DNA of 64,000 nt. It comes from Microbulbifer agarilyticus (GTDB lineage: Bacteria; Pseudomonadota; Gammaproteobacteria; Pseudomonadales; Cellvibrionaceae). The notes beneath the pieces were generated by a model. The model made no database searches and was not told the origin of the DNA. It was given only the letters and a program-made list of their open reading frames with translations. A program made the translations under genes and the position numbers. The stretch spans positions 372,001-436,000 of the forward strand of contig NZ_CP019650.1 of NCBI RefSeq assembly GCF_001999945.1, in the 5' to 3' direction. The number at the start of each line of letters is the position of its first letter. The stretch's first letter is position 1. Positions 9,396-20,700 of this stretch are shown here, piece after piece.

Positions 9396-9981
9396 GCTAA
9401 ATCCTTTTGTTTGATTTCTATGGGTGGTTAATCCTTTGCCACCGCGACCGCGGAAGTTCAGGGTGCCATATTGGGGGGCGAGAAGAATTTAAGCAGACGA
9501 AATGGCGAAAAAAAACTGATTTTTATAATTATTAAATCGACTCTGGCACTAATTCTAAACTACAAGAATCCGGGTTAAGCATTTAAATACTGAATAGAAA
9601 AATGACTCTGGCACGAATTAATATCAACATATGCCCGGACAGCTCTTTTGTTCGGTCTTTTTCATTGTGGCGAAATTTTGGAACGATTGTACCAAGAGCT
9701 ATTTCTCTTGGCGCAAAAATGGTACGCAAGTATAAATTCGAAGAATAAATATTCAAAAAATAGTGCTGTAAGAAAATGTAATCCAATGGTTAGTGTGAAT
9801 TGGCGCTAATTAATTGTTGCCTAAGTTGGCGTTCGATATACTCCGCGACCTTCTAGTATGTTCTCACGGGGCAGTCAGCGAAGTCGTGTGTAACTGAATG
9901 TTTTAATTCTGGAAGCCTTACGCTCACTAGTACCTTCTCGGCGATTGGATGCGCCGGTAAAATTGCGCCAGGGAGATGGTT
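9396..9981. promoter_or_regulatory. Divergent control region between hcp and the PpkA-like kinase
   Basis: This 586-base AT-rich stretch has no convincing gene. It holds two 16-base direct repeats (GACTCTGGCACTAATT at 9539-9554 and GACTCTGGCACGAATT at 9604-9619) and a third related site TGGCGCTAATTAATT at 9801-9815. It also holds a hairpin CCAAGAG/CTCTTGG at 9692-9711. The repeats are candidate operators for T6SS regulation. The TGGCAC cores are not followed by a proper -12 GC, so sigma-54 promoters are not claimed. Confidence 0.5.
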
Positions 9982-12600
9982 GTGAATGACAAGACCCGCA
10001 TAGTAAAAAAGGCGGCAGAGAATCTTTCTGCTTGCGGTGATTCTGATGTGACTGTATTCGTTGGCAATGACAATACCGGTGCCAATGATCATCCCCAAGT
10101 GAACCATAATCCCGGGCTTGAGAGGGCTATCCCCGGGCAATCTTCCAGTGTGCAAACCAGCTCATCGTCGTTGGTTGAAAGTGCTGGCTCCAAAAGTTTT
10201 GATGCCACTCGTGTCGTAGATGGATTGGCCACTAGTGATGGTTTACCCCGTCCACATGAAGCGGTCCATTTCGAGCCCTCTAGTTCCCGCGAAGGCGCAG
10301 TCACCAAGACAGTAATCAAAGGCCGGTTTGAGCTTGATAAGTTGCTCGGAGTCGGTGGTATGGGCGCGGTCTACAAAGCTCTTGATCGCCGCAAACTTGA
10401 GGCGAGCGACAGCGACCCGTATGTGGCGATCAAGCTGCTGAACGAAGACTTTCAGCAGCACCCTGATGCATTTATTTCCTTGCAGCGTGAAGCGCGAAAG
10501 TCTCAAACCTTGGCACACCCGAATATTGTTACGGTGTATGACTTCGACAGGGAAGGTGACCGTGTCTTTATGACAATGGAGTTCCTTGAAGGGGCTCCTC
10601 TCGATCAGCTCTTGCGTAAAAGCGCTGGAGTCGGTGTGGGTAAAGAAAAGGCAGCATTGCTACTTAAGGATGTATCTAACGCCTTGATTTACGCACACTC
10701 TCATCGAATTGTGCATTCGGACTTTAAGCCTGGAAATATCTTTGTCACGGAGAAGAAGGGTGCAAAGGTTATTGATTTCGGCATTGCGCGTGCTGTCTCT
10801 GAAGGCGGTGTGGCGAGTAAGGCGGGAGAAAAAACCGTATTTGACGCGGGAACCCTGGGCGCGCTGACTCCGGCGTATGCAAGTCTGGAGATGCTCAAGG
10901 GTGGCGAGCCGCAGCCGAGTGATGATGTTTTCGCGCTCGGTTGTGTCGCTTATGAACTTTTTAGTGGGCGCCATCCATACGATAAGGTTCCCGCCGATAA
11001 AGCTTTTGAGAAGAAGCTCAAACCGAAGCGCATTAAAACACTTAGTCGGCGTCAATGGCGCGCTTTGGATTCGGCGCTTGCACTGCGTCGGCAAGAGCGT
11101 ACGGACTCGGTTGAGCGTTTTGTCCAAGGTTTTTTTGGGAAAACCGGTTGGAAGTGGGCTTTTGGTAGTTTGTTTGCAGCAACTCTAATTGCTGGTGGTA
11201 TGGGATATACACACCTCGAAAAAGAAAATGCGGAAGAGCAGCGGCGTGTAAAGGTAGAGCTGGAAGAAAAGCTTCAAAACGAATTAGTTCAGCGCCGCAT
11301 CGCTGACAAAAAAGAAACCATCGGTCGCCTTTTAGAGCTCAGTGTTCTAAATCAGGCCTGGGAGCGGGATCTACGTATAGAGCTTCAGGAATATTCCGCA
11401 CTTAATCCTAGCGATGCAGCTTTTGCAGAATCGACTAAGCGTAGTGTCTCGGACCTGTTTATCGCCGCGGCCACTGGTCAGCTTAACCTGGGTAATCTCG
11501 AGCCCGCTGAGCGGATGCTGTCACGTGCTGTCCAGTGGAATGAGGGGGTTCCGGGCGCTGAGGAAATTCGCAGTCAGCTTGAGACGGAGAGGGAGGCTTT
11601 GCGGGTGAGGTTGGAGCAGGAGCGGATAGCGGCTGAGCGCGAAGCTGAGCGGATGAGGCGCGAGGTCGCTCGTGCAGCGCAGTTGAGAGTTGCGCAAGAA
11701 AAGCAGAAAAAAATCAATCTTGTGATTGATGATCTTGAGTCAATGTTGAAGTGTGATTTCAACATTAGCGTAGACCGCATCGGCTACGCGCTCAGTGCTC
11801 TACAGCAAGTTGATGCGACGAAAGCGAAATTACTGCGTCCAGTAATTGGCGAAGAGCTTGCGGGCTGTTTTGACAAGCTGGCATTGCGAAATCCCACGAA
11901 TACACAACCCCTACTGGATAGCGCAAGGAACTTACTCCCGCAAGATGCATTGCTGGCTGATCTTGATATTGACTACTGTGCCCATCTAGCCCCCGGTAGC
12001 GGTGGTCGCGGAGATCGATATTCCTGTGCAGATTCACTTGTGTCGGGTGGCCTTGGACCCGAGATGGTCGTGGTGAATGGTGGAGCGGGCCGTCCGCTTG
12101 CGGTTGGTAAGTATGAAGTCAGTGCTGGTGAAATTTCGCAATTTTGTCGTGTTACTGGCGATTGTTCTTCTACCGAAGAAGAGAATGTCCCCTTACCCGC
12201 TCGGAATCTGAGTCTTGCGCAGGCGCAAGCCTACATCCATTGGCTGAATGGGGAGACTGGGCGTGAGTACCGTCTACCCAGTGAGCGTGAGTGGTTTGCG
12301 GCGGCGAGCGCGAACGGACAGCCAGAAGTCGCAGACAGAAACTGCTACTTACGCTATGGCGGAGTTGAGAAAGGGGTGGAACTTGTTGCCGTGCGATCAG
12401 GTAGTGCAAATCCATTCGGCATTGTCAATGCAGTAGGTAATGTTCAGGAGTGGGTCTTTGATGTGGACAACAATCTTCTGGCGGCCGGTGGTAGTCGGCA
12501 AGATCCAATGAGCCGTTGCTTGGCCACGTCGAAGATATTCCATGACGGATCCGCGGACGGATTGACTGGTTTTCGGCTCGTACGTGATTTAGTTCGTTAG
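9982..12600 (+). CDS. PpkA-like Ser/Thr protein kinase with C-terminal FGE-sulfatase (SUMF1) domain
   Basis: This is an inner-membrane kinase of the type that activates T6SS through FHA-protein phosphorylation (known for PpkA). Residues are counted from an in-frame ATG at 9976. They show a low-complexity N-terminus, a kinase domain with glycine loop GVGGMGAVY at 125, ATP lysine K153, catalytic loop HSDFKPGN with D249 and DFG at 267-269. A membrane segment lies at 392-414, then a charged coiled coil (about 415-590) and an FGE-sulfatase fold (about 690-874, ending G-F-R-L-V). GTG at 9982 is preferred because GGGAG at 9971-9975 lies 6 bases upstream; that SD abuts the ATG at 9976. The catalytic Asp follows Ser, not Arg, so it is a non-RD kinase. 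Confidence 0.9.
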   Translation: MNDKTRIVKKAAENLSACGDSDVTVFVGNDNTGANDHPQVNHNPGLERAIPGQSSSVQTSSSSLVESAGSKSFDATRVVDGLATSDGLPRPHEAVHFEPSSSREGAVTKTVIKGRFELDKLLGVGGMGAVYKALDRRKLEASDSDPYVAIKLLNEDFQQHPDAFISLQREARKSQTLAHPNIVTVYDFDREGDRVFMTMEFLEGAPLDQLLRKSAGVGVGKEKAALLLKDVSNALIYAHSHRIVHSDFKPGNIFVTEKKGAKVIDFGIARAVSEGGVASKAGEKTVFDAGTLGALTPAYASLEMLKGGEPQPSDDVFALGCVAYELFSGRHPYDKVPADKAFEKKLKPKRIKTLSRRQWRALDSALALRRQERTDSVERFVQGFFGKTGWKWAFGSLFAATLIAGGMGYTHLEKENAEEQRRVKVELEEKLQNELVQRRIADKKETIGRLLELSVLNQAWERDLRIELQEYSALNPSDAAFAESTKRSVSDLFIAAATGQLNLGNLEPAERMLSRAVQWNEGVPGAEEIRSQLETEREALRVRLEQERIAAEREAERMRREVARAAQLRVAQEKQKKINLVIDDLESMLKCDFNISVDRIGYALSALQQVDATKAKLLRPVIGEELAGCFDKLALRNPTNTQPLLDSARNLLPQDALLADLDIDYCAHLAPGSGGRGDRYSCADSLVSGGLGPEMVVVNGGAGRPLAVGKYEVSAGEISQFCRVTGDCSSTEEENVPLPARNLSLAQAQAYIHWLNGETGREYRLPSEREWFAAASANGQPEVADRNCYLRYGGVEKGVELVAVRSGSANPFGIVNAVGNVQEWVFDVDNNLLAAGGSRQDPMSRCLATSKIFHDGSADGLTGFRLVRDLVR

Positions 12601-12725
12601 GGTGCGTGCGTAGAGATCAGGTGAATAAGGTCTAGCGCCAACGACAGACTATTTGGCTCATGGAGTATGACCGCGAGGGATCCCGCGGAAGTAGAGCCGG
12701 TATCAAATGAAGGTGGAGGGAATCA

Positions 12726-14696
12726 GTGTCTTGTTTGGTTAAAAACTTTTTTTGCATCGTAATTGCGTGTGTGTTGGTCGCGGCATTGCCCGCTGAAGCG
12801 CAGCAATCCGATTCTGGATTTCGCAGTCGCGTGCAACAGGCCTTTGAACAGGACGTGCCTAACGTCAATGATGAGGATGTGGCCAGGGAGTTTGAGCGGC
12901 GGTCACGCGAAGCACGTTATCCAAACCTGGATGCTGATATCCCCGAGGTGTCTGGGCGCGACCTGGGGCCGCGTATTTCGGTAAAGGCATTTCGCTTTCA
13001 TCGTCTGCAGGAGTATCCGGAATATGGTATCGAGCGTTCGGTAATAGAGGAAAAGGCGGAAGCTCTGCGTGTGAAATACATGCAAGAGGACCAAATGGTG
13101 GCCGGTGGCTTTACCATAGATGAACTAAAAGAACTCGCGCTGTTACTCGAGGGGGTCGGGGCTCGGTTTGAACCACAAAATCTCGGGCCACGTGAACTAC
13201 GCCGCCTGGTCAGTGTTGTGGAGCGGCAAAACGCAGAGCGCGGTCTCACGTACGGTGACTTGGAAGATATTGCCGCTGAGCTCACCCGATTCTATCGCCA
13301 ACAGGGGCTGTTTCTCGCGCAGGTACAGATTCCTGCACAGGAAGTAAAGGATGGCGTGGTGGTGTTCAGTATCCAGGAGGGCGTGCTGGGCCAGGTTTCC
13401 GTGCACGATAACCGGCGCTATGGGAGCGAGCAACTTGCTGCTGCGTTTTCTAGTCATAAAGGCGCGCTGGTAAATCACAAAAATGTCGAGGAATCCCTTT
13501 ATCTATTGAATGACCTTCCCGCTCTTAATGTAACCGGCTATTTTACTGCGGGAGATAGCCCCGGAGAAACCCGCCTGAACCTGAAGGTGCGCGATGAGAG
13601 CGGTTGGCGCCTTGTAACACGCATGGATAACCATGGTTCTACATTTACTGGTGACAACCGGATATTCACTTCTGTCGACGTATTCAATCCCATCGGTATC
13701 GGGGATGAGCTTACCGTAGGTTATCTCCGCTCAGTGGGCAGTGGTAGTTTCGACTCGGAGTTCGGCTCTAACCTGGGGCAGCTCAAGTACAGTTTGCCTT
13801 TGTTTGGCCCGCGTACGCGACTGGAAATCTCCGCAGATTACAATGAGTTTGTTCTCCATGATGCGGAAGATCCGAGTAACTTTATCAATTTGTTAGACAT
13901 TAATGGTGTCAATGAAAGTTATGCATTAACCGTAGATCACAAATTCCGTCGCTCGCGCGATTTTAATCTCAGCGGATCTATAGCCGCTACAGAAAAGAAA
14001 TCGGATATCAGTGCCGTTATTGCGTTACCGGATGAGGGTGAACATGTAATTGGTGCCGAGGCAGGATTTTACATGGATACACTGTCCGGCGGACGTGTGC
14101 CCATGCTGAATGTAATCAATGCGAAAGCGCAGTTCGGAGAGTTTCAGACGCTTGTTGATCCCGCCCGCGGCAATGATTTTGTTAAGTTTGCAGCTGAAAC
14201 AAGCTCATTGTTGTTTTTACCCACACCATTTGCCGATGTTCAATCCCGCCTAATTTTAAAAAGCCGCTGGCAGTATAGTGAGACAGCGTTGCCGGCCTTC
14301 GAGCAATTTTCGCTGGGTGGCGCTAACGGCGTGCGGGCTTTCGATGTGCGTGATTTTTCTGCGGACCAAGCCGGTCTCTTGACGATGGAGTGGTATCCAG
14401 GGTTTCCCAACGCCATCAATCCCATTGTTTTCGGGAATCGGCTGAGCGATATGTTGCAGGTTGCGCTGATTGCTGATGGCGGCTACGGCGTGGTCGAGAA
14501 TTATGAACCATTCGTAAAAAACGACTGGGCAGGCTTATCCGGTGCCGGTGTGTTGGTCAAATTCAGTTGGAATGAAAATTGGGCGAGTCAATTCTCGCTT
14601 GCCTGGCCGACCATGTCGAGATCGTCCATTGACGGCACTGGCGATGATGCTGATGGGCCAAGACTCTACGCCGACTTCTCATACTTTCTTCAGTGA
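12726..14696 (+). CDS. Two-partner secretion transporter TpsB (ShlB/FhaC/HecB family)
   Basis: TpsB is an outer-membrane Omp85-family pore that exports its TpsA partner. The 656-residue product starts at GTG after GGAGGG and has a signal peptide (about 1-26, ending A-E-A-Q). A long charged linker to about residue 145 comes next, then POTRA regions (for example GLFLAQVQIP..V.DGVVVFSIQEGVLG) and a beta-barrel from about 300 with the conserved loop motif G-V-R-A-F-D-V-R-D-F at 535-544. It ends in FSYFLQ, close to the usual aromatic end. The partner gene starts 48 bases downstream. The N-terminal linker is longer than in classical FhaC. Confidence 0.92.
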   Translation: MSCLVKNFFCIVIACVLVAALPAEAQQSDSGFRSRVQQAFEQDVPNVNDEDVAREFERRSREARYPNLDADIPEVSGRDLGPRISVKAFRFHRLQEYPEYGIERSVIEEKAEALRVKYMQEDQMVAGGFTIDELKELALLLEGVGARFEPQNLGPRELRRLVSVVERQNAERGLTYGDLEDIAAELTRFYRQQGLFLAQVQIPAQEVKDGVVVFSIQEGVLGQVSVHDNRRYGSEQLAAAFSSHKGALVNHKNVEESLYLLNDLPALNVTGYFTAGDSPGETRLNLKVRDESGWRLVTRMDNHGSTFTGDNRIFTSVDVFNPIGIGDELTVGYLRSVGSGSFDSEFGSNLGQLKYSLPLFGPRTRLEISADYNEFVLHDAEDPSNFINLLDINGVNESYALTVDHKFRRSRDFNLSGSIAATEKKSDISAVIALPDEGEHVIGAEAGFYMDTLSGGRVPMLNVINAKAQFGEFQTLVDPARGNDFVKFAAETSSLLFLPTPFADVQSRLILKSRWQYSETALPAFEQFSLGGANGVRAFDVRDFSADQAGLLTMEWYPGFPNAINPIVFGNRLSDMLQVALIADGGYGVVENYEPFVKNDWAGLSGAGVLVKFSWNENWASQFSLAWPTMSRSSIDGTGDDADGPRLYADFSYFLQ

Positions 14697-14744
14697 ACAA
14701 TTGATAGCTGCTATCCGTCGAGTACGGAGGCTTTCCGCACCATA

Positions 14745-17700
14745 GTGAATGACATTATGAATACCAAGAAGAATATTCTTTCCAATGCCATAAAAATCGT
14801 CTGCCTGGGATTGTATGCTGGTCAGGGCGCTTATGCCGCTTCAGGTACGGCGGATGTTATTGCTCATACGGAATCGGTGACGGTCGAAGATAACGTCGAT
14901 CCATATGACACGAAGGTCACTATTTCAACTAGGTACGGCGAAATTGACTGGGATAATTTTGATATTGGTAATGGGGAGAGTATCCATTTCGATTTTTCAC
15001 AAGTGGGTGACGGCGAGTTCAGTAGTTCCCATCTAGTTATTAATCGTGTTTTGAATGCAGAAAGTTCGATTCTCGGGACAATGTCTTCTGATGGGCACGT
15101 GGTGCTTATAAATCCGCGCGGCGTGATGTTCTCTGAGTCATCCACTGTAGATGTAGCGGCGTTAACGGTCTCTGGCATCGCCAGTAGCGTGAGTTATGTT
15201 GATGGCGATGGTGTTCTACAGCAGTCCAGCGATGTTGATTATGGAACTGTGTCGGAGAATGGCTCCGTATCGAACCTGGGTAACATAACGGCTCAATCAG
15301 GGGGCGTAACGCTAATCGGAAATAGCGTGCACAATCTGAAAGATACGATAGACAATACGGAATATACCGGATCGATAACCGCCACAAGGGGGACGATCAA
15401 TATGATCGGAGCCGGTCAGGCGAGTATTTCTATCGGTCAGGACGGCTTGGTTTCTGTGGCGGTTGAATCTCAGGCGCTCGAGTCAGAGTTGGGGCTTGAT
15501 GCTGCTGTTCTCAATGACGGCATTCTTCAAGGTGCAAATGTAATCATAGAGGCGAGAGTTGCCGATGATCTGTTCACCCATGCAGTCAATAATACCGGTA
15601 CTATTACCGCCAGTGGTATTGATGTGGCGGGCGGCACAATCAAGCTTTCCGCTTCATCAGCCAGTGATGGCGTAAGCGGCAGTATTCTCAATGAGGGTCG
15701 TATCGAGTCGGCGACAGGCGCGGTATCGTCAGATCATATCAGTATTTCCGGTGATACTGTTACGCTCGGCGCGACCAGTGAACTGGTTGCCGACGCAACC
15801 CTGAACGAAGATGGCGGTACGGTATTTGTTTCAGCAACCAATGCTTTGAACCTGGGCGGGAGTATTAGTGCTATAGGCAATGGGACCGGTTTTTCCGGCG
15901 GTTCTGTTACCACGCGAGTGGACGGGCAGCTTGGTATCACGGACGGAGATTTTTCAGTTGCCACCACTGGCCAGGATACTACAGGTGGTGACTGGAGAAT
16001 TGGCGCCTCCGCTATCACGGTAGAAAATAATTCGGCAGATAACATAGATGGCGCTGTTGTTGAGGCTGCTCTGGGTAGTAACGCAGAGCTCATCCTGGAT
16101 GCGGAGAACGGCAGTGTTGTTATCGATGATGATGTTGTCTGGACCACAAATTCTGAATTGATACTTGAGGCCAGCGAGTCAGTATCAGTTGCTCAAAAGA
16201 GCAACGGACAACCCAGTCAATCCAACCATGTCATTGGCGGTGATGCGGCGGGCATTCTGAGCGTGTCGGCGGTCGACGGTTTCACTAATGCCGGCAGCGT
16301 TGATGTGACAGGATTCGAACTTTCGCTCGGTGTTACGAGTGATACGGGCGGAGCAGCGCCGCAAGATCTGGTGACTGCCGAGCTGGGTGAGATCACCTCT
16401 GAAAGTACGATAAAGGTTGAGGTGGTTAATGGCACTTATGGTATTGATGTCACCCAGATTCAGGGGTTAGCGCTTTTCGAAATCGATGACCAGGTTCCCG
16501 CCGATGATCCGGTAACCTTCATCGGCTCGGATGGGGTTGTCGTTAATGCGGTTGAGAGCGTCAGCATTCAGGGGGCGAGTAGAATTGTCGCAACGGATTT
16601 TTCGCTCCATGGTTCTGAGGGTGATGACGCATTTGCCTTGACCGGCGATGGCGTGGTTTACGAAAACGTCACTTTCGATGGTGTGACCGCTGTCGATGCC
16701 CTTGGCGGTACGGATGCCATGGTCGGCAGCGGTAGCGACTGGGCCATCCAGGATGCCAGTACCCTGACAAGCGATGGCATCAGTTTTACCGGATTAACTT
16801 CCCTGGACGCGAACGGTGCGGATCTGCTGGGAACGACGGGTAATGAAAGCTTTACTCTGAATGTCGATGGCAGTGTCGACTTTGCCGGAACCACGATTAG
16901 CGCACTCACGCGCGTGGATGGTAATGGTGGTACAGATAGCCTGACCGCGACGGCCTATGTGGATGGCCTTGCCTTATCCGACACGGCCGGTGAGCTGACC
17001 GCAGGCACCCTGACTTTCGCGAGTATTACCAACGCCGCAGTCGCAACACTCACAGGCACCAGCGGTGTTGAGCAGTTTGCACTGGATAATTCGGTCAACC
17101 TGACTCTGGATGGTACCAGCTTCGTTTTCACCGATGTTACCAGTCTGATCGGTGGCGGCGGTGCGGATACGTTTGCCAGTACTGCGAGTACCAGCTGGAC
17201 ACTTACTGACAGCGCCAGCATCGTGAATCACGGCGCCCTGGCCGTTCAGGATATTAATATTCTGTCTGGTGGCAACGGTACCCTCACAGGCCACAGTGAC
17301 GGTCATAGTTTTACCATTACCGGCGACAATGCACTGGATGTTGGGAGCCTGCAATTCTTCGGTATCAGTAGTGTCAACGCGGATACCGTAGCAGCGGACT
17401 CCATCACTGCGATTGCCGCAGTGACACTCGGCGACAGTGATGGAGCGCTCTCCACAAATGAAATTGCCTTTACCGGCATCGACAGCGCGAGTGCCACCAC
17501 ATTGAATGGCACAGACTCCGGGAACACCTACGCGCTTACCGGAAGTGGTGCGCTCGATGTGGCCGGTATCAGCTTTACCGGGCTGACTGCGGTCAATGCC
17601 GGCAGCGGCAGTGATATCGTCAACTCTCGCGCGAGCCAAAATTATGTGTTGAACGCTGGCGGTAGTATTCAACATGAAGATATTGCATTCAGTGGTGTCG

Positions 17701-20700
17701 AGTCGTTTGCAGGTACCAATGCAGATCTGGATGCAAGTAACCTGAGTGGCGATCTGCAGCTCACCGATAACGCTGGCGAAGCCAGTACGGGTAGCACCAC
17801 TTTTAGTGGTTTGGATTCTGCCACTGCGAGTAGTTTGCGTGGGGATCTTGGCAACAATGAGGTGGCTGTGATCAACAGCACTACCGTCAATGTTCTCTCT
17901 ATGTCAATTAACGGCGTTGCCGATGTCACGGCCACAAACGGTGGTACCGTCAATGGAGCCGATGGGCTCGCATGGCTTTTGGTAGACCCCGATTCGGCCA
18001 GCAACAACGGAATTGAATTCCATGGGTTTACCGATCTTGTTGGTGTAAACGCGGGGCTTGTTGGTACCACGGGCGACGATACGTTTAGCCTGAGTGGCGA
18101 TGTGGACAATATCGCCGTTGCCTCAAATTCAATGGTATTTACCGGCGTAACAGCAGTGGACGGCAATGGCGCGCTCAACGGTGATCAACTGGACGCCAGC
18201 AGTTTTACCGATGCGCTCACGCTTACCGGTATTGCCAATACCATACAGGCTGGAAACGGTTTCATCTTCAGCAATATCAATTCAGCTACCGCTGGTAGCC
18301 TGATCGGCAGCGGTAGCGACTGGGCCATCCAGGATGCCAGTACCCTGACAAGCGATGGCATCAGTTTTACCGGATTAACTTCCCTGGACGCTAATGGTGC
18401 GGGTTTACTCGGAACGACGGGTAATGAAAGCTTTACCCTGAATGTCGATGGCAGTGTCGACTTTGCCGGAACCACGATTAGCGCGCTCACGCGCGTGGAT
18501 GGTAATGGTGGTACAGATAGCCTGACCGCGACTGCCTATGTAGATGGCCTTGCCTTATCCGACACGGCCGGTGAGCTGACCGCAGGCACCCTGACTCTTG
18601 CGGGTATTACCAATGCCGCAGTCGCAACACTCACAGGCACCAGCGGTGTTGAGCAGTTTGCACTGGATAATTCGGGCAACCTGACTCTGGATGGTACCAG
18701 CTTCGTTTTCACCGATGTTACCAGTCTGATCGGTGGCGGCGGTGCGGATACGTTTGCCAGTACTGCGAGTACCAGCTGGGCACTTACTGACAGCGCCAGC
18801 ATCGTGAATCACGGCGCCCTGGCCGTTCAGGATATTAATATTCTGTCTGGTGGCAACGGTACCCTCACAGGCCACAGTGACGGTCATAGTTTTACCATTA
18901 CCGGCGACAATGCACTGGATGTTGGCAGCCTGCAATTCTCCGGTATCAGTAGTGTCAACGCGGATACCGTAGCAGCGGACTCCATCACTGCGATTGCCGC
19001 AGTGATACTCGGTGACAGTGATGGTGCACTTTCCACAAATGAAATTGCCTTTACGGGCATCGACAGCGCGAGTGCCACTACATTGAATGGTGCAGACTCC
19101 GGGAACACTTACGCGCTTGCCGGAAGTGGTGCGCTCGATGTGGCCGGTATCAGCTTTAACGGACTGACTGCGGTCAATGCCGGCAGCGGCAGTGACATCG
19201 TCAACTCTCGCGCAAACCAAAATTATGTGTTGAACGCTGGCGGTAGTATTCAACATGAAGATATTGCATTCAGCGGTGTCGAGTCGTTTGCAGGCACCAA
19301 TGCAGACCTGGATGCAAGTAACCTGAGTGGAGACCTGCAGCTTACCGGTAACGCCGGCGAGGTCAGCACGGGTAGTGCCACCTTTAGTGGCTTGGATTCC
19401 GCCACGGCGAGTAGTCTGCTCGGGGATGTCGATGGCAACACGGTAGCAGTGATCGACAGCGATACCGTCGATGTTCTCTCCATATTGATCAACGGCGTTG
19501 CCGATGTCACGGTTACTAACGGCGGAACTGTCAATGGCGCCGATGGGCTCGCCTGGCTGTTGGTCGATAACAATACGGCCACGAATAACGGGATTGCCTT
19601 CCACGGATTCACCAACCTGGTTGCCGAAAATGCTGGCCTTACCGGGACCACAGGTGATGACACCTTTGTTCTGACCGGTGATGCCGACAATCTTTCCGTT
19701 GGCTACAGCGCAATGACATTCACCGGGCTCAATGCTGTGGATGGCAATGGTGCTACCAGTGGTGATCACCTGAATGCCAGTGCCTTCGGCGATGCTCTCT
19801 CACTTACCGGTAGCGACAATACGCTACAAGTTGGAACGGATGTAATTCTGACGAATATCGATACCGCCTCAATTGCCAATTTGCTAGGTACTGCGGGGAA
19901 TGATGCGTTTGCCGTGACCGATGCCGGGGTCGTCTCTATTTATGGATTGAGCATAGATGGTTTGGATGGCGTCACTGGGGGCGGTGGCAGCGACAGTTTG
20001 AGTAGTACCAGTACCCTTGAGCTTATTGATAGCACCCAGGTTGCTCTCGTCGATAGTGATGAAAATCAACTGGTTGTGTTTGACGGCCTGTCCCAACTCA
20101 GCGCCCAGACATTGCTTGGTACAGACGCCACCGATAACCTCCAGTACAACCTCAATAACAATCTGGTTGTTAACGGGTATGAGTTGTTGTCCATTACTGC
20201 TGTCGACACCCGTGGTGGTGCGGATGCTATGGTCGGCAGCGGTAGCGACTGGGCCATCCAGGATGCCAGTACCCTGACAAGCGATGGCATCAGTTTTACC
20301 GGATTAACTTCCCTGGACGCTAATGGTGCGGATTTACTCGGAACGACGGGTAATGAAAGCTTTACCCTGAATATCGATGGCAGTGTCGACTTTGCCGGAA
20401 CCACGATTAGCGCGCTCACGCGCGTGGATGGTAATGGTGGTACAGATAGCCTGACCGCGACTGCCTATGTAGATGGCCTTGCCTTATCCGACACGGCCGG
20501 TGAGCTGACCGCAGGCACCCTGACTCTTGCGGGTATTACCAATGCCGCAGTCGCAACACTCACAGGCACCAGCGGTGTTGAGCAGTTTGCACTGGATAAT
20601 TCGGGCAACCTGACTCTGGATGGTACCAGCTTCGTTTTCACCGATGTTACCAGTCTGATCGGTGGCGGCGGTGCGGATACGTTTGCCAGTACTGCGACTA

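Noticed and set aside
9539..9619. Sigma-54 promoters at the TGGCAC cores
   Set aside because: The -24-like TGGCAC lacks a GC at the -12 position in both copies.
18555..19769. A 404-codon open frame antisense to tpsA, and similar frames opposite the other repeats
   Set aside because: It recurs at the same place in each repeat copy, has no ribosome site and reflects the codon pattern of the repetitive sense gene.
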